64,000 bases of DNA from Fistularia commersonii (lineage: Eukaryota > Chordata > Actinopteri > Syngnathiformes > Fistulariidae), in the NCBI GenBank assembly GCA_037954325.1, contig JBBMNZ010000035.1, forward strand, positions 1,068,501-1,132,500, in the 5' to 3' direction. Each line of letters starts with the position of its first letter. The first letter of the stretch is position 1. Of this stretch, positions 11,550 through 22,270 are shown in pieces. The position numbers were made by a program, and so were the translations under genes. The notes under the pieces are model-generated. The model was not told the origin of the DNA, did not search any database, and saw only the letters and a list, made by a program, of their open reading frames with translations.

Positions 11550-11900
11550 CATAGCAACACGTGTAATAACACATTTAATAACATGTGTAATAACACGTGT
11601 AATAACACGTGTAATAACACGTGTAATAACACATTTAATAACGCATGTAATAACCCGTGTAATAACACGTATAATAACATGTGTAATAACACATGTAATA
11701 ACCCGTGTAATAACACGTATAATAACACGTGTAATAACCCGTGTAATAACACGTGTAATAACACGTGTAATAACACATGTAATAACCCGTGTAATAACAC
11801 GTATAATAACACGTGTAATAACCCGTGTAATAACACGTATAATAACACGTGTAATAACACGTGTAATAACACGTGTAATAACACGGGTAGAACAGATGAG
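11550..11900. repeat. 12-bp AATAACACGTGT array (E-box array)
   Basis: About 29 tandem units of 12 bp. Eleven contain an exact CACGTG palindrome, and a twelfth exact site follows at 11913-11918. The others differ by one or two bases in the core (CCCGTG, CACGTA, CATGTG, CACATG). CACGTG is the E-box bound by USF, MYC/MAX, MITF/TFE and CLOCK:BMAL1. Long frames on both strands arise because 12 is a multiple of 3 and no stop falls in the unit. There is no evidence of coding function. Confidence 0.95.
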
Positions 11901-12480
11901 AACATTTTAACACACGTGTAAAAATGCTGGAACAAAATTTGCATTTCAATCCCGTTAAACGCTAGATTACTTCACGCGTTAGCTCATGCGTTAATCCCGC
12001 TGTTGCCACGGCGACGTGCAAAGCAGCGCTGTTAGCTTTTCCCGACGGCTGAAAAAAGGCCTCCGTCGTCTGGGAGACGGCGGGGGCTTTAATTTCTTTG
12101 TTGTTTTTTTTTTTTTTTCATTATTATTATTACACGTTGTCCAGGATCAGGGCTAAACGCTAGCGCGGCTAATCACGCGTACACTAGCTTCGTAATTAGC
12201 CGCCTCTCGACGGGGTTGAAGCTAATTGAGAATAAAAGGAAGAGGAGGAGCTGCAGCGATGTCTATATATTACGATATATTCCTCACTGCGTACATATCG
12301 GTTGTTTACGTGAAATATTCCCTCTAATTGTTTCTCCTCCTTTTCCTCTGTTTTTATTTTTTTCCTGGCGTTTCCAGACGCCCTTGACTTGTCAGCCAAT
12401 TAGCTGGAGAGTAATTAGCCGCTCCGCCGCTCCGTAATGGTCTCCGTTGTCTCAGAAAGAAAAAGGGCGACGCTCGCCGG
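11901..12480. other. single-copy, CpG-containing sequence
   Basis: Unique DNA with a T-run at about 12106-12118 and several homeodomain-core sites (GCTAATTG, CCAATTAGC, GTAATTAGCC) at 12180-12420. No gene. It is a candidate non-coding conserved element, judged only by composition and motifs. Confidence 0.4.
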
Positions 12481-12584
12481 GCGCTTTTGATTGACAGGTT
12501 TGTTTGTCGCCTCCTGATTGGACGCCGACGGGCCGACGGCCTCTTCGAGCTGAAAGCCAAGGAACGCCGGGTTCTCCGTCTTCC

Positions 12585-13065
12585 TCCCAAAGTCCAAAAG
12601 GGTTCTCGTCTCCAGGCGAGAAGGTTCAAGGTTTGAGCCACCAGGTTCTCCACAGCCATGTTCTGCCATCTGTCTGGGTTCTCCAGGTTCTCCAGGTTCC
12701 TCCTGAGGCCCAAAGACAGCAGATCCATGGAAGCAGATCTATGGAAGGCTATCAAAGGTCCACAGGTGGGAATGAGAGGATGAACGGTTAGACAGCTCCA
12801 TCTTTGGACCCTGTGATTGACAGGTGATCTGATGATTGATAGATGATCCTATGATTGACAGGTGTCACTATGATTGACAGGTGACCCTTTGATTGACAGG
12901 TGGCCCTTTGATTGACAGGTGTCACTATGATTGTCATGTGACCCTTTGATTGACAGGTACTCCTGTGATTGACAGGTGACCCTTTGATTGACAGGTGTCA
13001 CAATGATTGACAGATGACCCTGTGATTGACAGGAGATCATATGATTGACAGGTGATTGACGGCTG
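12585..13065 (+). mobile_element. teleost retroelement tail with internal array
   Basis: Reads in the usual order: GGTTCTCC-rich body (12600-12700), CCCAAAGACAGCAG, a GGGAATGAGAGGATGAACGG segment (12768-12788), then TGTGATTGACAGGTG. Instead of continuing to the normal tail, the last motif is tandemly amplified to about 13060. The same arrangement is found at 37560-38180. Confidence 0.65.
12795..13062 (+). repeat. ~18-bp TGATTGACAGGTG array
   Basis: About 14 units. Eleven hold the exact decamer TGATTGACAG; others carry TGATTGATAG or TGATTGTCAT. The decamer matches the published composite site for PBX with PREP/MEIS TALE homeodomain partners. Spacers are of the type GTGACCCTT or GTGTCACTA. Binding is inferred from motif identity only. 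Confidence 0.95.
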
Positions 13066-13285
13066 ACTTATGACTGAAAGAATGAAACTGAATCTTTGCT
13101 TATTCTACCGATTATTGTTGTACTTCTTCTTCTTCTTACTGTCAATAACAATAATGAAAACAAATAATAATAATTATCAGTATATTATAATTAAATCTTG
13201 TAAAATTAATATTGATATCATTATTATCATTATTAGCATGATAGCTATTGTTATTTTGGTTATTTTTTTCAGACTGTGCTCAGCG
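13066..13285. other. AT-rich single-copy sequence
   Basis: AT-rich stretch with AAT/ATT-type runs at 13130-13265 and a CTT tract near 13123-13136. No gene. Confidence 0.6.
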
Positions 13286-13334
13286 GGCGGAAGGGTCGGT
13301 CGGTCGGTCGGTCGGTCAGTCGGTCGGTCGGTCG
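13286..13334 (+). repeat. (GGTC)n tetranucleotide repeat
   Basis: About ten GGTC units with one GTCA variant. Confidence 0.95.
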
Positions 13335-13721
13335 GATGCTGCCTGACGTCGAACCTCTAGCATCTCAATGTGTGAACGGGTTTGTTTGTTCAGGTTCTTG
13401 TTGCCATAGCGACGGTAACTTCTCTAATGATGGCGCGCCGCACCGAGACTTGTTCCACCCCGGGTGTGATGGCCTTTTATCGAAGCTATAATCACCCCCA
13501 GATCTACTGAGCTGTTCCATCAGAGGGGGGTCGGGACGAACCACTCAGTCACTCGGGGGGGGGATTTTGGGGTGACCGGCCCAGAGGCGGGGGGGGCGGA
13601 GCTTCACGCAGATGGTTAATGGCGATCCTGGGGGAAACATGGCGGCGTGGAGGAGCCGACCTGCTGGGAGGAGCCATGACGGTAAAAGCTGTAGAACAGA
13701 TGCAGAACATCCCATGTGTGC

Positions 13722-13756
<35 letters not shown>

Positions 13757-13990
13757 GAGGACGGCTAACGTTGCTGTTCTTTTTAGCATGTAGCGCTCGT
13801 TCATGCAGAGCTTTAAATTTGAAGAAGAACAAGGATGCTTTTATTTTGACGCGACAGGAAGTCCCAGACATTTTGTTTGGAGTTAGCTGCGCGCCACGTT
13901 AGCACTCCGTGACCCGATCGCTAACGATTTGTGCACCATTGCGTCCAATTTGGCTCCTAGCTTGTTCTCTGCGCCGGCGCACCTCGAAAC
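13335..13990. other. single-copy sequence with a TG tract
   Basis: Includes an X-box-like GTTGCCATAGCGAC at 13400-13413 (one mismatch to the RFX consensus), a G-run at 13555-13563, ATGGCGGCG at 13639-13647 and a (TG)n tract at about 13725-13753. No gene is recognised. Confidence 0.5.
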
Positions 13991-13994
13991 CCAC

Positions 13995-14562
13995 AACTGA
14001 CCGGCCAATAAGGAAAGAATAGAACAAGAAAGCAAGCTAGCCAGGTAATGTCTGTTCATACAGTTAGTCGAAGGTAATGCTAACATGACACAGCATTTAA
14101 ATAAGAATAAGGAAATGAGCTAGTCAGGCAACGCCCATTCATACCGCTGTTAGCTGCAGGTATATTTCAAAAAGAACAAGGAAGCAAGCTAGCCAGGCAA
14201 TGTTTGTTCATACCGCAGTTAGCCACAGGTAATGCTAACATGATGCATCATTTAAAAAAGAACAAGGAAGCAAGCTAGCCAGGCAATGTTTGTTCGTACC
14301 GCAGTTAGCCACAGGTAATGCTAACATGACACAGCATTTAAATAAGAATAAGGAAATGAGCTAGTCAGGCAACGCCCATTCATACCACTGTTGGCTGTAG
14401 GTATATTTCAAAAAGAACAAGGAAACAAGCTAGCCAGGCAATGTTTGTTCATACCGCAGTTAGCCACAGGTAATGCTAACATGATGCATCATTTAAAAAA
14501 GAACAAGGAAGCAAGCTAGCCAGGCAATGTTTGTTCATACCGCAGTTAGCCACAGAAGACCA
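13995..14562 (+). repeat. ~80-bp minisatellite with ~241-bp trimeric order
   Basis: Units read AAGAACAAGGAAGCAAGCTA, GCCAGGCAATGTTTGTTC, ATACCGCAGTTAGC and GGTAATGCTAACATG. A distinctive variant (AATAAGGAAATGAGCTAGTC with AACGCCCATTC) recurs every third unit, at about 14101 and 14342, so the order X-Y-Z repeats every 241 bp. Relatives lie at 15700-16145. Confidence 0.9.
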
Positions 14563-15695
14563 ATCAGAGAAGAGATAAAATAGGCGAATGGGGCGCCAAG
14601 CTTTTAATCTCACGGGATCCGAAGTGGAAGCGAACCAGAAGTCGCCAGACGACGAGGCGGGAGGTTTGGACCGTCCGCCAGCCCGACGGAAGGCACATCT
14701 GAGGAGGCTTATTGTCAAAAAGACAGGAAATGCAGCTTCCAGTGGCGGCTGCCATGCGATTGGTTGACGTGCCAGTTTTAACCCCCCCTCCTTCCCGTCA
14801 TAATGGAACAGGCGCGCTATTGTGAAGCGCCTCCGGGGGGCCGAGAAGGACGGCGGCGACCTCCCGCCGACCCCCCGTCTGGAGCGCAGACGGCGCTGTC
14901 GGGGGCGGATTTTTTAATCTGGATTATGTTGTCAGAAACGAGGCGCCGGACGTTAATCGCGGTCTACCTCGCGGAAGTACAAGTCCTCCAAGAGTACTTT
15001 CAAGAGGCGATCGGACGTGAAGCGCCGACATCCGTAATCCGGCATCAGTTACTCTGATTTTGACCTTTTCTTCAAGTATCTCGCGTTCGCCGAAGAAGAA
15101 GAGGCTGTATCGCCACGGCGACGCCGCGGTGACTCAGACGGAACGCCTGCCGCTCTATTTCCCTTCGCCTTCCGCTCGCGGCGAATCCTCGTCCGACCGC
15201 CGTTTGAGTGAATGAAACGCTGGCGTCCGTGCGACGGAATGTGCGCGAGTTCGTAAATTAGCGCGGAAAAGGACGCCTACGATAACAAAGCTAAGTCGTT
15301 GGCGTGAAACCGCGTCCGAGATTCGATTTTAACGAAGGGATAAGAAGAGCGTGTGCTCATGCTCATGCACGTCTCGCGTTTGCTTCTGTGCGCGATGCTA
15401 TCCGATCATAGCGTTAGCGAAAATGTTTCTTTTAGCAGCCGTTCGTTATACACCACATACTTTCCAGCTATCCAGGTCACGTCAGCGACTAGCCTGCTAA
15501 TGCTAACACATACGTATATTCAATCAATACACAGCCTTTTATCCATTCCTGCAAAGAACAGGTTTAGAGCTAAAACTGCCATGCTAGCTACATGAGTAAC
15601 GATGTACAAGAGTATGAATGGAATCGAAATGAGCCATTATTGAAAATTGCTAATTTTTTTTTAATCAATTCACTAAAAGGCCAGATTGAAACTAA
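14563..15695. other. single-copy, CpG-rich sequence
   Basis: CpG-rich unique DNA, highest at 14790-15340. Frames such as 14803-15057 plus are short and unrecognised. No RNA gene or mobile element is seen. Confidence 0.5.
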
Positions 15696-15699
15696 CCAT

Positions 15700-16145
15700 G
15701 GCGTTTCAAAAAGAACAAGGAAGCAAGCTAGCCGGGTAATGTCTGTTCATACAGCAGTTAGCTGCAGGTAATGCTAACATGACACAGCATTTCAAAAAGA
15801 ACAAGGAAACAAATTAGCCAGGCAACATCTGTTCATACCACAGTTAGCAGCAGGTAATGCTAACATGACGCATCATCTAAAAAAGAATAAGGTAGAGAGC
15901 TAGTCAGACAACGTCCATGCATACCACTGTTAGCTGCAGGTACATGTCAAAAAGAGCAAGGGAACAAGCTAGCCAGGCAATGTTTGTTCATGCCGCAGTT
16001 AGCTGCTGATAATGCTAACATGACACAGCATTTCAAAAAGAACATGATAGAAAAGATAACGGGAAACAAATGAGGCAGGCAACATCTGTTCATACCACAG
16101 TTAGCTGCAGGTAATGCTAACACCTGTAGCCCAGAAAGAAATGAC
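15700..16145 (+). repeat. second array of the ~80-bp minisatellite
   Basis: Same unit as 13995-14562 (AAAGAACAAGGAAGCAAGCT, TTCATACAGCAGTTAGCTGC, GGTAATGCTAACATG), five to six diverged copies in the same orientation. About 1.1 kb of unique DNA separates the two, so either they were once continuous or one seeded the other. Confidence 0.9.
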
Positions 16146-17070
16146 AGAAAAGACAACGGGGAGGTGGTCGATGGCTAGCTAATGTTAGCATCATGGAAAT
16201 GATCGTGCGATCTGCAACCCGCTAGGTGAATGAACGAGGGAATAAACTCCGGATGGAGTCCCAAGACGGCCACCAGGAGCCAATCAGACGCCAAGAGGAG
16301 GAACTTTGGACTCTTGTTTTGTTTAGCTACCGCGAAAAAGAACCACCGCTAACCCGTGCACAAACCCGAACTTTCCCTTGTCACCACTCCAGTCCGAAAC
16401 AGGAGATTCTGAAACGGTATCTTTTAGAGAGGCTACCCGACGGGGCGAGGCTAATGGCTCGGAAGGGACGAATGGAAAACATGTCGTCGTATGCAAAGCG
16501 GCTTCGCTTCTCGCTACGAAGAAAATGAAGGAATTATTCCGGAGAGCCGCTGCTCGGGGGCCGCGAGCGGAAACCAGACGACCCAATTCGGCGCGGAATT
16601 GGACCGAAATGAAGTTTGGGACGTCCCGAGCAGCGGGGGAACGTCGGGGAAAGAGGAAACGCTGCGCTGCGAGTGGCAGCGGGAGGGGACGGGAGGTTAA
16701 TGGAGGTTTTTTTTTTAAGTTCCCGACGTAGCGGGGGGTCGGATTAGCGCAGGAACGACCGGCGTTTTTCCGTCAAAACAAGGACGATCAAATGTCGCTA
16801 ACTCTCCGCGTTAGCTTCTGCAGGATCTCTCCTCCCGGTACCTTCTTGCTTCTTCCATTTCCACGCCTCCTGCTGCTCGCAGGAAAGGAGGTCGCCATCT
16901 GCGGCGGCTCGGGTCGCCGTTGGATCGAGGCTAACTCTGCTAGCATACGTAGCTCGGACGCCAACCGCCGTGAATATTTCAGAGGCTCGCCGTATGTCGC
17001 TTTGGCCCCCGATGGCGGCCAATCGAATCGCCCCGCAGGGCGGTTCAGCGTGAATGCTGATGAAGTTGCC
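16146..17070. other. single-copy, CpG-rich sequence
   Basis: Overlapping frames on both strands at 16323-16731 and 16792-17169 follow from high GC and show no recognised domain. No gene is supported. Confidence 0.5.
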
Positions 17071-17079
17071 TGTCAACAA

Positions 17080-17112
<33 letters not shown>

Positions 17113-17413
17113 TGGGCGGGGCATTACCTGAAGGGGGCGGGGCTTTCTGGCCCATCCGGATGAACACACTCATGCTAAATGCTTATAAATTGAAGAAAAA
17201 ATATATTAAAAAAAAATCTGTAACAATATAAAATATAAATATAAAATTGAAATATAAACAAATGTACATTTCTATTCATATATGTATATGTATGTGTATA
17301 TGTTTGTATTTATATATAGAAGTTTTTATAACAATAAATTGAAAACATATATTGTAGGAAGATGATAAGATGCATTCTATCTAATTCTAGATGGTTTAGG
17401 ATTCTATTATATA

Positions 17414-17485
<72 letters not shown>

Positions 17486-17783
17486 CGGGGCATTACCTGA
17501 AGGGGGCGGGGCTTTCTGGCCTATTTGGATGAGCACACTCATGCTAAACGCTTATAAATTTGAAAAATATATATAAAAAATCTGTGTTTTGTATGAAATA
17601 TAAATATAAAATTTAAATATAAACTTTAAATATTAACAAATATATCCATTTATATATTTATATTCATATATGTATATGTTTGTGTATATGTTTGTATTTA
17701 TATATGGAAGTTTATGTAACAATAGATTGAAAACATATATTGTAGGAAGATTATAAGATGCATTCTATCTAATCAAATTCTAT

Positions 17784-17839
<56 letters not shown>

Positions 17840-17840
17840 G
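17070..17840 (+). repeat. ~380-bp tandem duplication bounded by TG tracts
   Basis: Each unit has a TG tract, then GTGGGCGGGGCATTACCTGA with GGGGGCGGGGC (17114-17150 and 17482-17519), then AT-rich sequence ending ATATTGTAGGAAGAT and GATGCATTCTATCTAAT. The TG tracts lie at 17081-17114, 17417-17482 and 17787-17837. GGGGCGGGG matches the Sp1/KLF GC box. Confidence 0.85.
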
Positions 17841-18305
17841 AAGCGTCATCATAAGAGAGAATGTACATATCAATCAGAAAATAAAATTGAATTGTTAATT
17901 AATTTTCAAATTTTACTATATTAACTTAATTCATGTTTCAACACACACACACCCCCCCCCACACACACACACACCCACACACACACACACACACACAAAG
18001 TGTAAGCCATCTTAGCCAAATCATGTGTTAAAATAAAGGAAAACAAATAAAATATTGTGGAAGAAATTGACGAATTTATCTCTTTACTACTTTAAAAGCA
18101 AATAATAAATCAAATTTAATCGTGATGTAAAATTTAGTAAAAATGAAAACAAAAAATAAAAATTCAAATACAATTAGGATGTAAGATGAATGAATGAATA
18201 TAAACAAACTTATATATTAATATAAATAAGTGTGTTCAGTAAAGGCTGATCAAATATAAGAATAAATACGAATAAATAAAGAGACGATCGATTGGATAAA
18301 AGAGT

Positions 18306-18355
<50 letters not shown>

Positions 18356-18497
18356 GATTAACGGTAGTTCATCATGGTGACGATTTAACTAATTTCTCCT
18401 TTAAAAGAAAAAACTAAGGCAATTAGACTTTATAAGCGGCTGATGAATTACAGCCCCGTGAAACCAGGGGCATTTTTTTAATGTTTCATGCAGGTTC

Positions 18498-18547
<50 letters not shown>

Positions 18548-18820
18548 CACGCACACACACACACACACACACACAACCCGCAGGAGCAAATTACCGTAAA
18601 ATAAATGATAAAACAGAATGAACGAAAATGAATCGATGCCTTAGAAAAAAAAGGATGCAATAATAAATAAATAAAAATAAAAGTCCAAAATCATTCCATT
18701 AAAAAAAAAAAACCAAACGTCTTATTTTATAACATTTACTTTTTGTCTTTATTTGCGAGTGTCTACATGCGTATATATCTTTATATTCACAGATGCTTTA
18801 ATATCGTAAAAAACTAAATA
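17841..18820. other. AT-rich sequence with CA tracts
   Basis: AT-rich DNA interrupted by (CA)n at 17941-17997 (with a C-run), 18308-18353 and 18500-18574. No gene. Confidence 0.7.
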
Positions 18821-18849
18821 TGAAAAATGAGTGCGCGGGTGAATCTGTT

Positions 18850-18863
18850 ATTGCTCACACACA

Positions 18864-18926
<63 letters not shown>

Positions 18927-19644
18927 TGTGCGAAGCTCAACATTCTGTGTTTGTGTATAGATATATGATCTATATATTATTGTATATATTACATATGTAC
19001 AATATATTATGATATATGTATATATCATATATTATTTATATTTACATATACTACAATTTATGATATTATATATAATATATTATATATTATGATATATATA
19101 TCATATGTAATCACATATGTATATATCATATATCATTTATATATACATATATTATAATTTCTGATATTTCATATATAATATATTATATATCTATAATATA
19201 AAAAATTGTACACACACACTTATTGTATGCAATTGTGAGTGTTTGATTTTCACACACACACACACTCACAAACACACACACACACAAACTGCTCAAAGCT
19301 CAATATTCTGTGTTTATGTATAGATATATAATATATATTTATTGTTTACATGACATATATATATATACATATATCATAATTTATGATATTATATATATAT
19401 AATATACTAAATATTATAATATATGTATATATCATATACTATTTATATATCATGATATTCCATATATAATATATATTATATATCTATAATAAAATCATCA
19501 CACACACACGCTGCTCTTTTTGGCATAGCTAGATATTGTGCGTCATATGTCTTTATAGATATATAATATCTATAAAGACATACTTAAACAGAATATAATA
19601 TATATAGAGAGAAATATTTTTGTTGTTTGTAATTGTGATTTTCA

Positions 19645-19676
<32 letters not shown>
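18850..19676. repeat. CA tracts and diverged AT-rich tandem duplication
   Basis: A (CA)n tract at 18855-18920 is followed by GCTCAACATTCTGTGTTTGT and about 300 bp of ATAT-rich sequence. The same order returns at 19250-19500 (CA tract, GCTCAATATTCTGTGTTTAT, ATAT-rich). A third, weaker copy starts near 19500, and (CA)n at 19645-19676 ends the block. TATATATA-type palindromes abound. Confidence 0.8.
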
Positions 19677-19678
<2 letters not shown>

Positions 19679-20085
19679 ATCCTCCTCCTCCTCCCGACGC
19701 CTCCCGCGTTGACCTTCGCCGGACCAGCGCCCGACGGCCTGACATTTCCAGCGACGGGGATTCTGGCGTTCCGGGAGGCGTAGAAGGGAATCAATGTCAC
19801 CTGCGGCAGGTTGTCCAGCCGGGGCGGCGGGAGGGGACGTTTTTTTTTGGAGGGCGGCGACTAAACCGAGACGGGTCGCCGGCGGCGGCGGGACCGACAG
19901 GAGGATAAATATCCTGTGTCCGAAAAGACGGGGAGGGGGAAAGAAAAGATGAGTTCCATTTGGGAGGCAAGGGGGAAACTGTGAGCTCAGCAGCACCGGC
20001 AGATCTTATCTACGCCGGCGCCGGCGGCTTGTTTATGACTCCTAGAAATACAAATGGGACCGCTTCACGTCCTGCATCGGAGAAC
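19677..20085. other. single-copy, GC-rich sequence
   Basis: GC-rich unique DNA. The minus frame at 19646-19996 runs into the CA tract and is not recognised. No gene. Confidence 0.5.
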
Positions 20086-21250
20086 GTTCATAGTCCACCT
20101 CGAGTTGCTCCGGAGACCCCCGGTAGCTGTCGGATTGGTGTCCAACTGAGTCCACCTCGTGGTTCCACAGTCATCTGTTCAAGGAACCGGCACCCGTCTG
20201 AGACCTTCCTTCCAACCTGTGGTGATGACCCGAAGTGACCCGAAGTGACCCGAAGTGACCCGAAGTGACCCGAAGTGACCCGAAGTGGCCCGAAGTGACC
20301 CGAAGTGGCCCGAAGTGACCCGAAGTGACCCGAAGTGGCCCGAAGTGACCCGAAGTGGCCCAAAGTGACCCAAAGTGACCCAAAGTGACCCGAAGTGACC
20401 CGAAGTGACCTGAAGGGACGTGTCCAGCTTTTGGGTGAAGCTGCTTCCTCCGGCTACTTGTTTTTGTAGCTCCAAATTTGAGGTACAAGTCACCTGTGGA
20501 CACCACCTTTGCCTGAACCCCAGGCTCTGAACGTTCATAGTCCACCTCGAGTTGCTCGGATTGGTGTCCAACTGAGTCCACCTCGTGGTTCCACAGTCAT
20601 CTGTTCGAGGAACCGACACCCGTCTGAGACCTTCCTTCCACCCTGTGGTGATGACCCGAAGTGACCCGAAGTGACCCGAAGTGACCCGAAGTGACCCGAA
20701 GTGGCCCGAAGTGACCCGAAGTGGCCCGAAGTGACCCGAAGTGACCCGAAGTGACCCGAAGTGACGTCTCCAGCTTTTGGATGAAGCTGCTTCCTCCGGC
20801 TACTTGTTTTTGTAGCTCCAAATTTGAGGTACAAGTCACCTGTGGACACCACCTTTGCCTAAACCCCAGGCTCTGAACGTTCATAGTCCACCTCGAGTTG
20901 CTCCGGGGACCCTGGTAGCCCTCTGATTGGTCCCCAACTGAGTCCACCTTGTGGTTCCACAGTCACCCGTTCACCCTTTCACGCAAGGTGCTGAGTGGAA
21001 CCCCTGGGAGCGACTCCTGTGGGAGCGACACCAGGAGCTGGAACAGGAACCAGCAACTGTCTGAGACCTTCCTCCCACCCCGTGGTGATGACCTGAAGAG
21101 ACCCGAAGTGGCCCGAAGTGACGTGTCCAGCTTTTGGGTGAAGCTGCTTCCTCCGGCTACTTGTTTTTGTAGCTCCAAATTTGAGGTACAAGTCGGTCAC
21201 CTGTGGACGCCACCTTTGCCTAAACCCCAGGCTCTGACTGGCCGATTGGC
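20086..21250 (+). repeat. triplicated ~350-450-bp module with a 10-bp internal repeat
   Basis: The module (GTCCACCTCGAGTTGCTC ... GCTGCTTCCTCCGGCTACTT ... AGGTACAAGTC) occurs three times. The CTCCGGCTACTT anchor lies near 20447, 20793 and 21150. Inside each is a TGACCCGAAG decamer array of different length: about 19 units (20223-20410), 12 units (20650-20765) and 2-3 units (21090-21122). Minus frames of 91-146 codons reading GHFGSLRVTS are repeat artefacts. Confidence 0.95.
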
Positions 21251-21321
21251 TTCTTCTCATCTTTTCTGAAACCATCTAATCTTCAAAATCCCCGCCGTAT
21301 CAGCCCGACACCTGGACCATT

Positions 21322-21924
21322 ATGCCTCCATGTACGTCCTGCGAGCCGAGATCTCCTGAACGCGTCTTTAAAATGGAGGCCGAGCCAGACCCTTGCCACC
21401 TGCCGGTAGAGGGAGCTATCGCTCGCGTTCTCCAGCTTGTTTTCCAGGTTAATCAGGAGCAGCTGGGAGCCTTGATGACCTCCCATCAGGATCAGGTGTT
21501 GCAGGATGTTCTCACCATGTGGCCCGAGCTGCTCCTCGGCCCCTCATCCTCGGTGAGTACTGCCTTTCCCGACTTCCTAGTCGCCGAACGCATCGCCTTG
21601 TCGTCTTTCTCGCGGGCTCAGCTGCGATTTGCCGGGTTTTATTTGCCCTCTCTTCCTCTTCCTCTTCAATTACCTCAAGGCGTCTGTGCCGATCCCGCGT
21701 TCCCTCATCGGCAGATGGTACTTTTTGTCAAGTTGCACTCCAGGTGGCCAACTCCTTCACACCCTTACCAATTAATAGGCTTCTTGTTTGGATATTCTAA
21801 TCAGAGAAGAGCATACATGTCAGTGCTTGTCAACCATCCCTGGTTCTACCCACTGGGCCAGGGGTCGGAAACTTGTACACCCAAAGAGCCATTTGGACCC
21901 GGTTTCCTACTTTTTGAGGTCTAA
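21322..21924 (+). CDS. uncertain 200-codon open frame, possible exon or old element gene
   Basis: This is the longest open frame in the window not made by a tandem repeat. The second in-frame methionine (21373) starts MEAEPDPCHLPVEGAI, followed by a helix-like hydrophobic/polar stretch to about residue 75. At 21551 the sequence CGGTGAGTAC is a good splice-donor match, so the real coding part, if any, might end there. The frame continues without a stop and ends inside a hAT-like terminus beginning near 21850, so its last ~25 codons are transposon sequence. I recognise no family. A degraded retroelement gag-like gene or chance are both possible. Confidence 0.2.
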   Translation: MPPCTSCEPRSPERVFKMEAEPDPCHLPVEGAIARVLQLVFQVNQEQLGALMTSHQDQVLQDVLTMWPELLLGPSSSVSTAFPDFLVAERIALSSFSRAQLRFAGFYLPSLPLPLQLPQGVCADPAFPHRQMVLFVKLHSRWPTPSHPYQLIGFLFGYSNQRRAYMSVLVNHPWFYPLGQGSETCTPKEPFGPGFLLFEV

Positions 21925-22270
21925 AATAAAGGTACCACTGTATATATTGCTTTTTATTACCTTTACACTTTGTAGAAACAAGTGTGTAGTGTGTTGCTTC
22001 TGAAATTCACAAAGTATTACAGAGAAAATTACATTGTATTTGTGTAATGAACTCATTTTGGGCTTTCAGAGCGTTTAAAGGAGCCTTGACCTGAATTTTA
22101 AAAGTAAATCGGGAAAAAAATCACTGTGTCAGTAAACAATATGAAATAAATATTTGCAAAATATCTTCAAAAATATTTATTTTACCTGTTTTATGGGACT
22201 CCTGCTCCTGAACTTCTGCGCACAGCATCTGCAAATCGGGACTTTCCGATACCGGCTTCTTTTGAGCGGC
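21850..22270 (+). mobile_element. hAT-like transposon end, truncated
   Basis: CAGGGGTCGGAAACTTGTAC followed by AAAGAGCCATTTGGACCCGG closely resembles the terminal inverted repeat and subterminal region of vertebrate hAT elements (CAGGGGTCGGCAAC type). AT-rich sequence follows, with GCACAGCATCTGCAAATCGG at 22219-22238. No matching opposite terminus is seen nearby and no transposase frame is found, so this is a fragment or a degraded non-autonomous copy. The right edge is approximate. Confidence 0.55.

Noticed and set aside
11550..11900. Possible CRISPR array (regular direct repeats)
   Set aside because: Unit is 12 bp with no unique spacers, and the DNA is clearly eukaryotic. The same applies to the other arrays.
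11480..11944. Overlapping 104-154-codon frames on both strands, Asn/Cys-rich and Leu/His-rich
   Set aside because: Direct result of a stop-free 12-bp repeat.
14803..15057. 84-codon plus-strand frame ending ...VIRHQLL in CpG-rich sequence
   Set aside because: Short, unrecognised and without splice or start context that would set it apart from chance.
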